Position numbers and translations under genes: made by a program. Shown piece after piece: positions 10,935 to 21,365 of a stretch of 50,746 nt of DNA (its first letter is position 1; every line of letters starts with the position of its first letter). The notes under the pieces were generated by a model, which saw only the letters and a program-made list of their open reading frames with translations, was not told where the DNA came from and did no database searches. Origin of the DNA: Branchiostoma floridae. Lineage: Eukaryota; Chordata; Leptocardii; Amphioxiformes; Branchiostomatidae. The stretch is taken from contig NC_049990.1 of the NCBI RefSeq assembly GCF_000003815.2, positions 2,005,312-2,056,057 on the forward strand, in the 5' to 3' direction.

Positions 10935-12476
10935 CGAAATTTGGACAGAAATGACGGTAATTATCAACAGCAAACGGGGCTCAAATGAGCTGACGAGAAC
11001 CTGGTCTGACACTTTGGATACTGGTATACAATGTAGTAGTCTTTCTTCGCGTTTATATTGAAAAAAAAAACGGGTTTTAATCAGATTAACGTATAAGAAA
11101 AGGACCGACACAGCAAAGTTTAAGAGAATACAGGGTTCTTCCCAGAGAGTGGAATAAGGGGGGCCCTCCACTATACTCTCAGCCAGCTCCACTATACTAT
11201 TTTTCAAATTTAGTGTGTTTCTTCCCTATTTTCTTTGTTAGTTTTGCTAAGATTAATGACAATTCACAGATTTTTGTACCAAGTGGCATCACTTTTCCAG
11301 TCAGCATTGTCTGCAAAAACTTGTGAATGAGCAATGATCAAAACAATAGTAGTTTTGCCACTTCACAACAAAGGAATACCAACAGTATATTATACTTGTA
11401 GTATTTGACACCCTCTGTCATTGCAAAATGAACCCATTTTCATGAAAGTGCAGCGCGTTGGTGCGGGTTATTTTTGCCAGCCCCTCCACTATACTAAAAA
11501 ATTCTGGGGAGAACCCTGGAATAGGACAAACACAAAGGTGTGCGATCCGTCCAACGTCCCCTACAGTGAAAACAAGTAACAGGCGACAAACATGGTCTGA
11601 CGCTTTGGATATACAATGTAGCGGTCTTTCTTCTTGTTTGGGTTTTTAATGGGATTAACGTATGCGAAAGGGACTGACATCTATTGTTTACGAGCATAAC
11701 AATAGCACAAAAACAAAGTAGTGTTGTTTCTGACGCTAGACGCCACCTCACGCTTATAGCTACAGTGAAGAAATTGTGAATATCTCGTTATACTGATCAA
11801 TTTCTAGGTAAAATGTGTGACATCACTCGGTCAAACTTCAGCGAAAAGGGATGTATTTGCTCCACGCTGTCCCCGAATGTGCAAAGAGAAAACGCTAAAC
11901 TTGAAAACACGCCTAATCACCAGTTACTGAACCTCCCCGTAAATGTAGCACACGCCATAATGAGCACCAGATGTTAGAATGGCGAGAAGTTTCCGGTCCA
12001 GGGGCGGACGGAGGGGTTTACAATATACCGTACATGTATAAACTGCGGCCTGCATACCAGTAAAAAGTTTCTTAACATTAAAGAACACTACAAAATTGAC
12101 TCTGCAAATGTAAAGACACATATACAAACCTGCATTTGTACTTGTTTTAACGATTACAACGCAAAAAATATCATAAAACTCATAAAAGAAAGATCATCCA
12201 TAACCCCCTACACGGCCCCAAATGTTGTTTATGTTATCTTTTGCCGAACTCCTCGCTTCCCCGTGTGGATTTTGAATAAACTTTGATAGGAAAGTTCCTC
12301 CATTTAATTACAGAAAACATCAAAGTACCAAAGGCACATGAGTATCACTTCCTTCTGCAGGCTTTGGTCTGTTTTTCAACACCCACAGGACGAACCGCCT
12401 ACCAAAACACGACACGCTTCAGTTTTCTGTCAAATCTACAGAAGTTTTAGGATCAAAATACCACAGATCGTCTTAC

Positions 12477-12985
12477 CTGGACAACCTTGAACCCCTGCCT
12501 TGCACACAAACACCAGTAGGTTGTCTCTAAAGCCGCGAAAGTTGTGATCTTTGCTCCGGAAGGACGGGAACTTTTGCAAACCTCTGTCACTCTCGACTCT
12601 CCGAGTAAACAGGAAGAGGGCGTCATGTAACCCGGAAGTATTCTATTGTTCTGGGTCAAACACCATCTCCTGGTTATCCAATAGTTGTCGCGACATCTCT
12701 CAGTTGAAAGCTAAGGTTGTAGCAAGGAGGTTGAAAGAGGGGACCTCCTTGGTTGTAGTAATGAGGATATAATTTAGAAGAGCCAATTGTACAAGATAGA
12801 ATTGAGAAATGTTATTACATGTATTACTGGTTTGCGATATGGTTTAGCCTGCGTCCATGGGCGCCTCCATTTTGTTTCCCAGTGGGGTATGATGGGCATG
12901 GGTGTTGCAATTTCGATGTGTTTATACTAAGGTGGAATGTTATGATCGTGTCGTTGCGGCCTTGTCGGATATAAAGGGACGGCAG
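12477..12985 (-). promoter_or_regulatory. ZNF3 promoter and noncoding exon 1, with opposing TATA block
   Basis: The donor CAG|GTAAGA ends exon 1 at 12477. The composite site is altered to CGTCATGTAACCCGGAAGT (12621-12639): the TCATGTGAC half has lost its G, while the ETS half is kept. The YY1-type core is also changed (GCCTCCATTTTG, 12863-12874). Plus-strand TATAAAGGG lies at 12970. An extra short duplication (GGTTGTAG...) interrupts the spacer near 12735-12755. Confidence 0.6.
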
Positions 12986-13129
12986 CCACAACGATAAATG
13001 TTTGGTCTGTTTTATGATGGCTTTTTTAATCCCTACTGACTACTGTCCGCATACATTACCAACCGTCAGTAGCGTTGTAGACGCACGTTAAAGCTTCTAG
13101 CCACAAACCGGCTCTGTGATGTTGAACAT

Positions 13130-13620
13130 TGATGGATAATCCTACAGAGATGGTGTGTATATTAACACTGTTGCGGCGTTCGAAAAATGAAATGACTAGA
13201 TGCTAGTTTTACTAGTAATCGACCTCTAGTGACTTTCAAAGATACTGCAGCAGACCTTTCGGTCTTGGTATCTCGTATGCTAGATATCTCTTGCTCTATT
13301 GGTTGGGATGATAAGTAAATGGCAATTTCCTATAATTCTCATATGCTGACATAACCAATGTGAAATAGAATAAATATATGTTTGTTTAGTTTATGTTTAT
13401 TTAGAAACAACTGTTAACAAAAAAGATAAATGTTAACTATCAAAAATCAATAACAAAGATAGTTACTAATCAGTAAAGTGAAATTATGTCAGTAAATTAT
13501 AAACATATTACCAGTTTGTTGTTATCCCATCTTAATTCAAACTACAGGGCTAAAATATATATGAAAATTCAAACCACAAGCCTAAAATATATGAAGAAAC
13601 ATAGCTAGAGCTACTAAGTC
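13130..13620 (-). pseudogene. Orphan 3' flank of a lost ZNF unit
   Basis: Sequence typical of the region downstream of a ZNF stop, including the conserved AATAAA position (TTTATT at 13396-13401) and the AACAACTGTTAAC and GATAGTTACTAATCAG motifs. No fingers follow: at about 13630-13660 it breaks into unrelated sequence that runs to about 21.1 kb. The coding exon of this unit has been replaced or deleted. Confidence 0.65.
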
Positions 13621-13659
13621 ATATATTAGTACTTGACTGATTAGTAACTTGTATGTCTG

Positions 13660-15100
13660 AGAGGATTTCAGGGCCCAAAAAGCTAAACCGAAGTCATGTG
13701 GTATCCTCAGCCTAATAGCGGCGGGCGGCCATGTTTTTGCAACTCGCGCCGTTTTTGACCGAGGTTTTGAAATAGAACCCGAGATTGAACAGGGGGCGGG
13801 GCTTATGGTGTTCGGCTGGAAGGGTCCATTATCGAAATTGGCCACGGTCCACCCTGTTGTGAGTGGAGTGATGATGATGGCTGTTTCTTCGTATCCGAAG
13901 ATCAATGATAGGCAGACAAGGTTGATTAGACGACCAGTCTGCCTGGCCTGCACGTGACTTTTCAAGGTGAAAGAGGGGTGTGCACTTCCTTCTCCACCCT
14001 CTCGTCTACTGGCGCACTAAGTCCTACAGGGACAGAACTGTTTTGCCACGTAAGACGGCCCCAGCAGATGCAGGTTTATTATTTGGAGTTTCCATCTCCT
14101 AGGAGGACTTCCGACCAAGGATGCAAGGGGTTCCTCCTACCCCCGACTCGTGTGTCATGGCGGGTGCGTCATGCCCGAACATGCCCCTATGGCCTGTCAT
14201 CACAACAAAGGCCTGTCACTGCCACTGTGAGTGGAGTACTACTGGACAAATGAATGTGGCCGAATATGCAGCGCTATAGAAAGGAATAATGTGATCAATT
14301 GATAAAAAATTACAGGGTGAAATTTCTATCAATCTAGTCTGTCACACGGACCGGTTTAAGGTTAAAAAAATAAAACGTTGAATAAATGCAACAGTGTTTT
14401 ATTTGTTTGTCTATTCATAGATTCTATTTTCATGTCAAAATGCTGCCGTGTGGGGATTACCTAACGGTGCAATATAACCTTGGGCGCCAGGGGCCGCTGG
14501 TTTGCTGGGCTGGAGTCTGTTACAGCGTTTTTTTTTTGAAGCAAAATAAGCAACCTCCAGATGGAAAAACAAGAATGAAGGGTTTGCTCTACAACAGGAC
14601 TTACGTGTGTCCGGGCTGCCTTGGTTAAGAGAAAGACGCCATGAGTGGAACACAGTTTTGGGTACTACATTTTAATGGTCAGTGTCGATACGATGGACAA
14701 TTATTATATATAGAGCGGACTGATCCTCACACTAACCGACATCTTTCTCACCACAGTCACCCCTCAGTAAGACAGCAGGAACCACGGTTCCTGTTGGTAA
14801 CTTTAATCTATTGCCACACATGTACAGATCGGCTTCACCAATATGGCTTCTTCAGTGATCCAGGCTCACAGGAGCACAGTATACCAGTTTGTATTTAGAA
14901 AGAAAACTTTTAAAGGACCTTCCATCAATAAATACTAGGTTTTTATGGTATTAGGCATTTTCCTCGTTTACAACAACAACAAAGAGTAGTCAGTCTACTG
15001 TTAGAACAATCAAGTTGTAAGTTTATTAGCGCGTGCATTTTGTCAGTGTTTTCCGTGTTTAGGAAACGTTTAAGAATTCGAAGCGGTAATACATTTGACA
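13660..15100. other. Unassigned sequence at the left of the lectin block
   Basis: No gene recognised. There are open frames up to 127 codons but no known motif and no convincing splice structure. A patch near 14240-14290 (GCAGCGCTATAGAAAG) has the look of a retroelement 3' end but cannot be assigned. Confidence 0.3.
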
Positions 15101-15136
15101 CTGCCAAACCACGACCTTATCACTTTCTAGACTTCT

Positions 15137-15663
15137 CTATGTACAACAAAACCTTCTGGCTACGTGCAAAAACATATGGGTACATTGTCTGTAATACACA
15201 TGAGAACTGAGGTGTGTCTACAGTTAGACAGTAATATACATGGCATTCACCATTTCTCATGTGTTATTTTACAACTCAACAAACTCGTGAAACAAAGTGT
15301 TGTTTTGGGCCCATTGCTTTATCCATATGTAAAACTGCAAGCATGCACACAATCCAAACAAGAACCTGGGGTAATTTATGATTATTAGCAAATCTGAAAT
15401 TTATTTAAAGGAAAAAAATTAAGGATTTGATACGGTCAAACCAGAAGCTTTCTACTTCAAGAATGTTCCTTAAGTAAAACCTTTTGGCTACATGCCAAAA
15501 TATAGGTACATTCTCTGCAATATATATGAGACGTGAGGCGTGTCTAAAATTGTACAGAAATGCATAATTGTTTTGGCGCCTATTTACTCTTTCTCGTGCG
15601 TTATTTTACTACTCAACAAACTTGTAAACAAAGTGCTTTTTGGGCCCATTGCTACATTTTAAC
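15137..15663. repeat. Diverged direct duplication, spacing about 335 bp
   Basis: 15137-15325 and 15474-15655 share an ordered set of motifs: AAAACCTT(C/T)TGGCTAC, GGTACATT, then TTATTTTAC followed by ACTCAACAAACT, and TTTTGGGCCCATTGC. Differences are many, so this is an old tandem duplication. No coding capacity was noted. Confidence 0.65.
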
Positions 15664-16054
15664 GTTTTTGTGACTCTTAGTTTAATTTTTCTCTTTACTG
15701 GACACGTCCAGATGAGCCGGTTTGCGGGCATGTCTTGTGTGAAGCTTTTTAAGCGATTACAGTTCAGCCGCCAAAACAGGAATGAACTTCATACGGCCAA
15801 ACCGAATCGTTTTACTGGCTAGTAGTTTACTGGAGATGTCCGGAGGGCCGGTTTACAGTGGTGGAGATAGTTCCGCCTGTGGCCTAGGGACGACCTAAAA
15901 ACAAAAATCAGAGATGAGATATGGAGTGATGTGCTTTCAGACATGAGATCACGGTGGAGTGATGTGTTTTGAAATGGTTTATAATTACCAATGGTCTAAA
16001 GGGCTTAGTCTGATTTAGGCTTTAGCTATGCCGTGTTTGCTAGAAAGAAGGGTT

Positions 16055-16300
16055 TCACGAAACGGTACGGTTATAAGAAGTCCCTGGGACAGCCTGGCAT
16101 ATGAAGCGATACTGCACGTAGCATAAGCCGTTCCAGTCTTCCCTAATGTCTTTCCAGTATGTAGAGTAAAGAACGCAATCCTGGTTTCCCCCATAAATGT
16201 ACCTACCTGGAACAGCCTGGCATATGAAGAGATACAGCCAGTGGCATCCTGTGTCGTTCCACTTGTATTGCCAGTACACAACGCAATCCTGGTTTCCCAA
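16055..16300 (-). repeat. Partial duplication of the lectin domain C-terminal part
   Basis: Within the last lectin exon, GNQDCVVY...FICQAVPG is followed directly by GNQDCVLY...FICQAVPG, both preceded by GGGAAACCAG at the DNA level. The second copy has its own Cys residues (QDC, GLC, FIC) but no QPS or WND region. A potential donor (CAG|GTAGGT) sits at the junction, so the second part might be skipped or belong to an alternative terminal exon. Confidence 0.7.
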
Positions 16301-18059
16301 ATTGCTGGGTTGACTCTGACCCCAGTTGTTGTACGTCCCAAGTGCAGAACCATCCACCCACTCAAAGCTTCCCTCTTCGCGCTGATCGTGCAGGCCGAAC
16401 CAGAAGGCTTCCCTGTCGCTCACGGACTTGTACAAGGAGATCAGGAAGGCGTTGGTCTCACCGTCTCGGGGCATGGCGAGGGTGCCGCCGTCTTCACCAC
16501 AGGCTGCGACCGCACCGCTGAAGGTCTTCTTTGTGTTGAAGGCCTTGTAGCAGTTTTCTCGCCACATTGTGTAACCTTTAGTACAAGACGCTGGAAAACA
16601 AGTTTTACATCAACATTTACCACGAACTAACGTATAGACATGTGAGATATTGAAAAGGTACCAATTCCTTATACAGGTTACATCAGAATACCAACATACC
16701 GACCCCATCATAACAAGAACTAAATAAAGACAGCAAAAGAATATCAAAAACATTAACAACATGCAACATATTCTTTTAAACTAATAATATCACAAAAGTT
16801 CCTGTTTTTAACATAATGATATTTTTTTTTTTTAAATTTACCATCTCAAATAGTACACACTACAACGGAAACCCAACTTACCTGGCGTCTTACTCATCTC
16901 GTTAAGACGCTGCTCCAAGGCGGTGGTTCGGCTGCGTTCCTTGTCCAGGTCTCGCTTCAAGGCGTCAACAGTGTTGGGCAGTTGGCGCATGTCGTCTCGG
17001 TCGTGCTTCAAGGCGTCAACAGTGTGGGACAGTTGGCGCATGTAGTCTCGGTCGCGCTTCAAGGCGTCAACAGTGGTGGACAGTTGGCGCGTGTCGTCTT
17101 GGTCGCGCTTCAAGGCGTCAACAGTGGTAAACAGTTGGCGCATGTCGTCTTGGTCGCGCTTCAAGGCTGTTGACAGTTGGGATATTTCCTAAAACATACG
17201 TTAGAAAACTAAACCTTAGAATAGCTTGTGTGAACACAAAGACACGTTGTCTTTTGTTAGCCTCGCGAGTAAATTGACAAGACAAACGGTGTTAAAACAT
17301 GCACTAGAATGTTTACCTCTTTATTGATGAAAGTCAGAGGGGCGAGTCCCACAGAGATCAGTACGGCAATACCGGCGGCGATGCAGCTGCTGTGGGAGCG
17401 GATGAAGCTACAGAAAGCACGGCGCCTTGCTCCACCCGGATACGTGCGGTCTACGAGAAAAAAAAAACTGAAGATCAACTCCAAAAGTCAATGCATAAAT
17501 TAACAAAAGGAATGACACAGGAAGAACATAAGACAATGACAAGATTTAAAGTTTTCGTTGCGGGAGCAGTGTATCTTAGACTGCATATTGTGAATTTCAT
17601 TAAGGCATGTCAATCACTATGACAATGATAGCATATCCATATGATATATTTTTCCTCGTTATCGGTATCCATTTATCACTCTATACGTATATCGAAGGTA
17701 GAAAAATATAGAACATAATCTAAATTCAAGGTCATCAATATCGATGGATCATCTCGCACAGAAAATTGTTTCCTGATGATGCAAATTTGCACCTAATATT
17801 GCAGGCTACAAAATCATCGGGTACCTGCTGACGTGCACGTTGCGTAACGTTTGACCACCTCGGCTTCTTCGTACGTGTGTGAAGACGCTTCTTGGTCTTC
17901 TTGCAACTTGTCAGAAGGGCCGTTGCCATGGCGGACACGCCCGCGGGAACCACCTTGATGGACAGGAGGCTGGGGTTGGGGTTGGGGCGGCGGCCCGTTG
18001 GTTTGACCGCTGTCAGGGCGAGAGAAAGGGGACCGGACCGGCTCTGCTTGCTCGTACAT
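16055..18059 (-). CDS. Type II transmembrane C-type lectin, four exons
   Basis: Exons, minus strand: 18059-17825, 17450-17317, 17188-16882 and 16590-16055 (1212 nt, 403 residues). All borders are GT-AG and all phases agree. Order: a cytoplasmic, Pro/Gln-rich N-terminus (MYEQAEPVRSPFSRP...); a Cys/Arg-rich stretch then one membrane span (about residues 97-116, core AAGIAVLISVGLAPL); a five-copy 17-residue heptad-like stalk; and a long-form C-type lectin domain (SCTKGYTMWRENCYKAF ... WFGLHD ... EWVDGS ... WND ... FICQ). The QPD-type calcium/sugar motif reads QPS, while WND is kept, so sugar binding is uncertain. A second copy of the domain's C-terminal third follows. Family knowledge: such proteins are cell-surface receptors. 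The start is the first ATG giving a sensible N-terminus; an upstream exon is not excluded. Confidence 0.8.
16945..17164 (-). repeat. 51-bp coding repeats encoding the lectin stalk
   Basis: About five copies of a 51-bp unit encode repeats like VDALKRDRDDMRQLSHT. Hydrophobic residues recur with heptad-like spacing and charged residues between, which predicts a coiled-coil neck that would oligomerise the receptor. Variation is mainly at LFTT/LSTT/LSHT/LPNT. Confidence 0.8.
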
Positions 18060-18319
18060 GACCGTACTGTACAGACAACAAGGGAACTGTACAGCAGCAA
18101 ACGTCAATGTGCATGAATATTGACAATAATGCCGTGATAAGTCTGGAGATGTGAGGATAGCTTTGCCCATATTTGGAGAGATGGCGCGTTATGACGTGCT
18201 GAAGATGACATGTTGTTTTTCTCCAAGAGGCAGACTAATTTTCTGGGAAAAGAAGTTGGATCTCGGCTCGATTCACCGTACCCAGGTGCGTTGGCGGTTT
18301 ACCTCACACAACCTATGTG

Positions 18320-18430
18320 AAAGTGAGCGTGTGAGAGAGTGAGAGAGTGAGACAGACAAGCAGACAGAGAGATAGAGGGCAAAAGAGACGGATAGACAGA
18401 AAGACAGATAGACAGAGAGACAAAGATAGT
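18320..18430. repeat. Purine-rich simple repeat (GAGA / ACAG)
   Basis: A run of GTGAGAGA, GACAGACA and AGATAGAC units, low-complexity, just upstream of the lectin gene start. No function is implied. Confidence 0.75.
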
Positions 18431-18605
18431 AAGAATGGTCTGTTGAATTAAAACTGTTGTAGCAGAAGACAAAGTAACTATAGTTACTCACACTTACTCA
18501 ATTTAACCGCACCATACACTCTAAGTTGCCTTTTATTCGGTCTGCTTCACCTTCTAACGTGGCCCAGAGTACAGTTTACAAATTCTGGGCAACAGTGGAA
18601 AATCT

Positions 18606-18888
18606 GTCGATCTCACTATGACGCTACAAAGTTCTTTCACGTTAAAAATGATGGAAGTAAAACATAACTTCGCTTCACTTGTGATATAAGTTTTGAGGCC
18701 GCAAATTCTCCCAAACGGCAAGAATTCGTCGGTAAACACAGCTGAAAACGTGTTCCAAAACCGAGCCAACATGATCAACTAAATATAGGTAGCTCATTTG
18801 CATAGTTGTGACTGGCTACATGCGGCCTTACCGTAAACGCGTGAAAAAGATCGTATTTTGGGTTGATAATGGCCACAGAATGCCATTT
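18606..18888. repeat. Interspersed repeat, copy 1
   Basis: It matches 26159-26457 from GTCGATCTC to AGAATGCCATTT with small indels, including CTCCCAAACGGCA, CTCATTTGCATA-like and GTAAACGCGTGAAAA. Sequence outside these limits is unrelated, so this is a dispersed element of about 290 bp. No terminal repeats or coding potential recognised. Confidence 0.7.
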
Positions 18889-18904
18889 AAAATGTGATCA
18901 TGCA

Positions 18905-19265
18905 GTCCTAACCTCAAAATCTCTAAATTGTTTATCCTGGGCAGACGATCTCGCTCTGATTTCATCGTCAAAACAAGGTCTACAACATTGTATTGACTGC
19001 CTAGAAAAATATTGTAAGAAATGGAAGCTCTGTCATTGTCTCAAAAACCAAGGTAGTTGTTTTTGGCAAAGGTTCTAGTAAGAATAACAAAGACAAATTC
19101 CATATTCATGGCAAAAATATAGAAATCACTGACAGCTATACATACCTCGGAATTCCTTTCAGATCTTCCGGAAAATTCAAAAACCGCCAGGAAATATTTG
19201 ACAACCAAAGCAATGAGAGCTCCTTTCAAACTCAAGGCTCTTTTATTCTCCAATAAGGACATTTC
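18905..19265 (+). pseudogene. Non-LTR reverse transcriptase fragment
   Basis: Three frames must be combined. The first has LNCLSWADDLALISS (the catalytic Y/F-A-D-D box as WADD) and CIDCLEKYCKKWKL. The second continues TKVVVFGKGS and YLGIPFRSSGKFK. The third has KAMRAPFKLKALLFSNK. This is the order seen after the active site in non-LTR RTs. It is cut off on the left by the repeat at 18606 and on the right by the DIRS-like element in the opposite orientation. Confidence 0.7.
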
Positions 19266-19494
19266 AATTAATCGCGGAAAGTCGCTCGATTTTAGGTTTG
19301 CTGTCGGCATTTGTGACAGACTTGTAGTTGGCTACCTCTACCGGCGTATTGTTGGGACTGTCCAGATTTGTAATGATCCGAAATCCATTTTTAATACCGT
19401 CAAGTAGAAAAGTTTTGTCGGGGTCATGCTGGAGTTCACGCAGCCACGTGCTGTAATCTAGTGGGCGTGAACCTTGTGCTGAATGCGGCTGTAG
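19262..19494 (-). pseudogene. DIRS-like element: start of reverse transcriptase region
   Basis: Directly after the gag stop, another minus-strand frame stays open for about 70 codons. It has WLRELQHDPDKTFLLDGIKN followed by GFRI, then ANYKSV, then KPKIERL, and stops at about 19265. The W-x3-L ... P-D ... GI-x2-GFRI pattern is typical of the N-terminal RT region of DIRS/Ngaro tyrosine-recombinase retrotransposons. The rest of RT, RNase H and recombinase are missing: the element ends where the opposite-strand LINE fragment begins. Confidence 0.6.
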
Positions 19495-20841
19495 TCAGTT
19501 AGAGGATGGGGGCGGGGAAGTCAGGCCGGGCGACGCGTGCCGGCTCTGCGGGTGGCTTTTACCGCAGTTAGGGATCCAACACACGTGCTCATAGCGACAC
19601 GGAGAGTGGGAACACCCCGCAATGGCAAAGTTATACTTCCTGCAAATCGGCTTGCCGCTGGCGGCAATGGGGGAGGCAGAGGAGGGCTTGCTAGCCTTAG
19701 TAGAAAGATTTGTAGCGGTCGGGGGAGCGGCACGAAGCGGGTCGAGATGTTTTGTCACCAGATGTTGGGAGTCCGCCCCCCACCGAAAGTGGTAGTTTGC
19801 CTGTAGGGTGCGATACTCCCGATCAAACTCCAATACTGATGGCCAAGTGTACCTCTGGCCAAGCTCTAAAATCTTTATGGTGTATGCCATGTAGTCATGC
19901 ATAGAGGTCGTCGATAATTTGTTTGTGGATAGCAATTTGTACATAATTTTGGTATTAGCAATGGCCCACTGGCTCACGGTAACACTCCGCAGCGCTGGCT
20001 TCTTCCCCCCCATAGAAACCCACAATTTAGTGCCCTCCGCGGTGGTGGCAACCTGCTCGTGTTTAACGATGGAACTGGGAGACAGGAAATCTAAAATCTG
20101 TAAGGCCGTCTCACCTGTGTTGGTTGCCAGGTAGATTTGAGGGTCCTGATCTATCCGACGAAGCGGCGCAGCTGGTGATGGAGTGCTGGCTGGGACTGTG
20201 GATGTGGCCGGCACGGTGGTCGGGCGAGACAGCAAGTCGTCCAGGGCCAGCGACGAAGACGTCAGCTCCTGCATCGCTGCCTGGATCTGCGGGTGTTGCC
20301 GTAACTCCTGCAAGTTCGCGGGAGGCGGCGTTCCCGCAGGAGCTGGTGCTGGCGGCGGGACAATCGGCGGGGTCAGTGCTGGCGGTGGAGGCGTTTGTGT
20401 CGTCGTGGTCTGTGCAGGTGGCGGCGGCGGCGGCGGCGTATGGTCTGCCGGGGTCTGTTCTGACGGCGGAGGCGTTTGGTTTGCAGGGGGTGGTACGGGC
20501 GGTGTGGCCCCTGGTAGCTGCATTTCTGGAGTTGCTGGCGGACTGTTAACTGGCTTGCCGCTGGTGATGTCGAGTTGCAGCGCCCGCAGGTCCGCCTCCA
20601 AGTCTCGAACTTCCCGAGCCAGGCGTGCTCGCTGAATGGCTCACTGCAAGTCCTCTCGCTGTTGCTGCAAAGTTTCCAGATCCGGGATCTGGGGAGAGTC
20701 AGCGGCTGCCGGCGGGTCTGGAGAGGGAGTCGGCGCTGGCCATGGGGGACCTGTGCAGAACCTTCCTGCTTTTGCGTGGTGGTGGTCTCGGATAAGGATC
20801 CCACATTTTTTGCATGAGCGTTTGCTCTTCTTTGGTGACAT
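19495..20841 (-). CDS. DIRS-like retroelement gag-like protein with one in-frame stop
   Basis: From MSPKKSKRSCKKCG (20841) the frame is open except for one TGA at 20641-20643. After it, 369 codons run to 19495. Order: a CKKC...H...C zinc-knuckle-like N-terminus (before the TGA), a coiled/charged patch (LAREVRDLEADLRAL), a very Pro/Thr/Gln-rich stretch, a helical middle, and a C-terminal Cys/His cluster (CRKYNFAIAGCSHSPCRYEH, then CWIPNCGKSH). Such clusters are found in gag of DIRS-like elements, and the RT-like frame that follows supports this. The TGA suggests decay, although readthrough is possible. Confidence 0.65.
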
Positions 20842-20921
20842 ATTGCAGAGCAGAACAAATTGCGAAGCGTTGCTGCGTGCTTAGCATCTGAGAGCAAAGT
20901 GTCACTAACGACGGACGTTAT

Positions 20922-20932
20922 CTATTTATAAG
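20922..20932 (-). promoter_or_regulatory. TATA box of the DIRS-like element
   Basis: TATAAATA on the minus strand (plus TATTTATA, 20923-20930), about 82 bp before the gag-like ATG. It is a fitting place for the element's own promoter; this is inference from position only. Confidence 0.4.
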
Positions 20933-21126
20933 ACAGAAGGAGATGATTCCTTCCCGTTGACTCATCTTTACAACCTACTGAGTCAGGACAGATTGGGGAT
21001 GTTCCCTGCCGAGATCATCCGGCGTCCATCTGAAGTGGACACGCTAGTGTTCACGTGCGGCTTTCCGAGAAGCGGTGGTCTTCAAAACTCAAATGAATAA
21101 TACATACATCCATTTACACATCTAAC

Positions 21127-21365
21127 ATGGATGTGGTGTTGGGAAACTAAAATGATTAGATAATCAGCCCCTATTGACTCTCAAACATACTGCAGCAGGA
21201 CATCCGGTCTTGGTATCGCGCGCGTGTGCAAGATATATCTAGAGATTGATGTGGTGTTGGGAGACTGAAAGAACCAGGAAATCAGCCCCTAGTGACTTTC
21301 AAAGTTAATGCAGCAGGACTTCCGGTCTGGGTTTCTCGTGTGCTACATATCATGTTCTTTTGGTT
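21127..21365. repeat. Tandem duplication of spacer sequence
   Basis: Two copies of about 120 bp (from about 21128 and 21248), each running GATGTGGTGTTGGGA ... ATCAGCCCCTA ... TGCAGCAGGAC(A/T)TCCGGTCT. Single copies lie in the other units just before the 3' flank. This marks the return of array sequence after the lectin/DIRS block. Confidence 0.7.

Noticed and set aside
13582-13965. 127-codon minus ORF as a gene
   Set aside because: No motif, no splice or start support, and the right part overlaps ZNF-type 3' flank.
18554-18778. 74-codon minus ORF with a relative at 26122-26364
   Set aside because: The similarity is a noncoding dispersed repeat. Indels between copies are not multiples of three and the frames diverge.
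20183-20635. Gly/Ala-rich plus-strand frames near 20.2-20.9 kb
   Set aside because: Antisense of the Pro-rich gag-like region. The minus frame has the Cys/His clusters and is followed by RT sequence.
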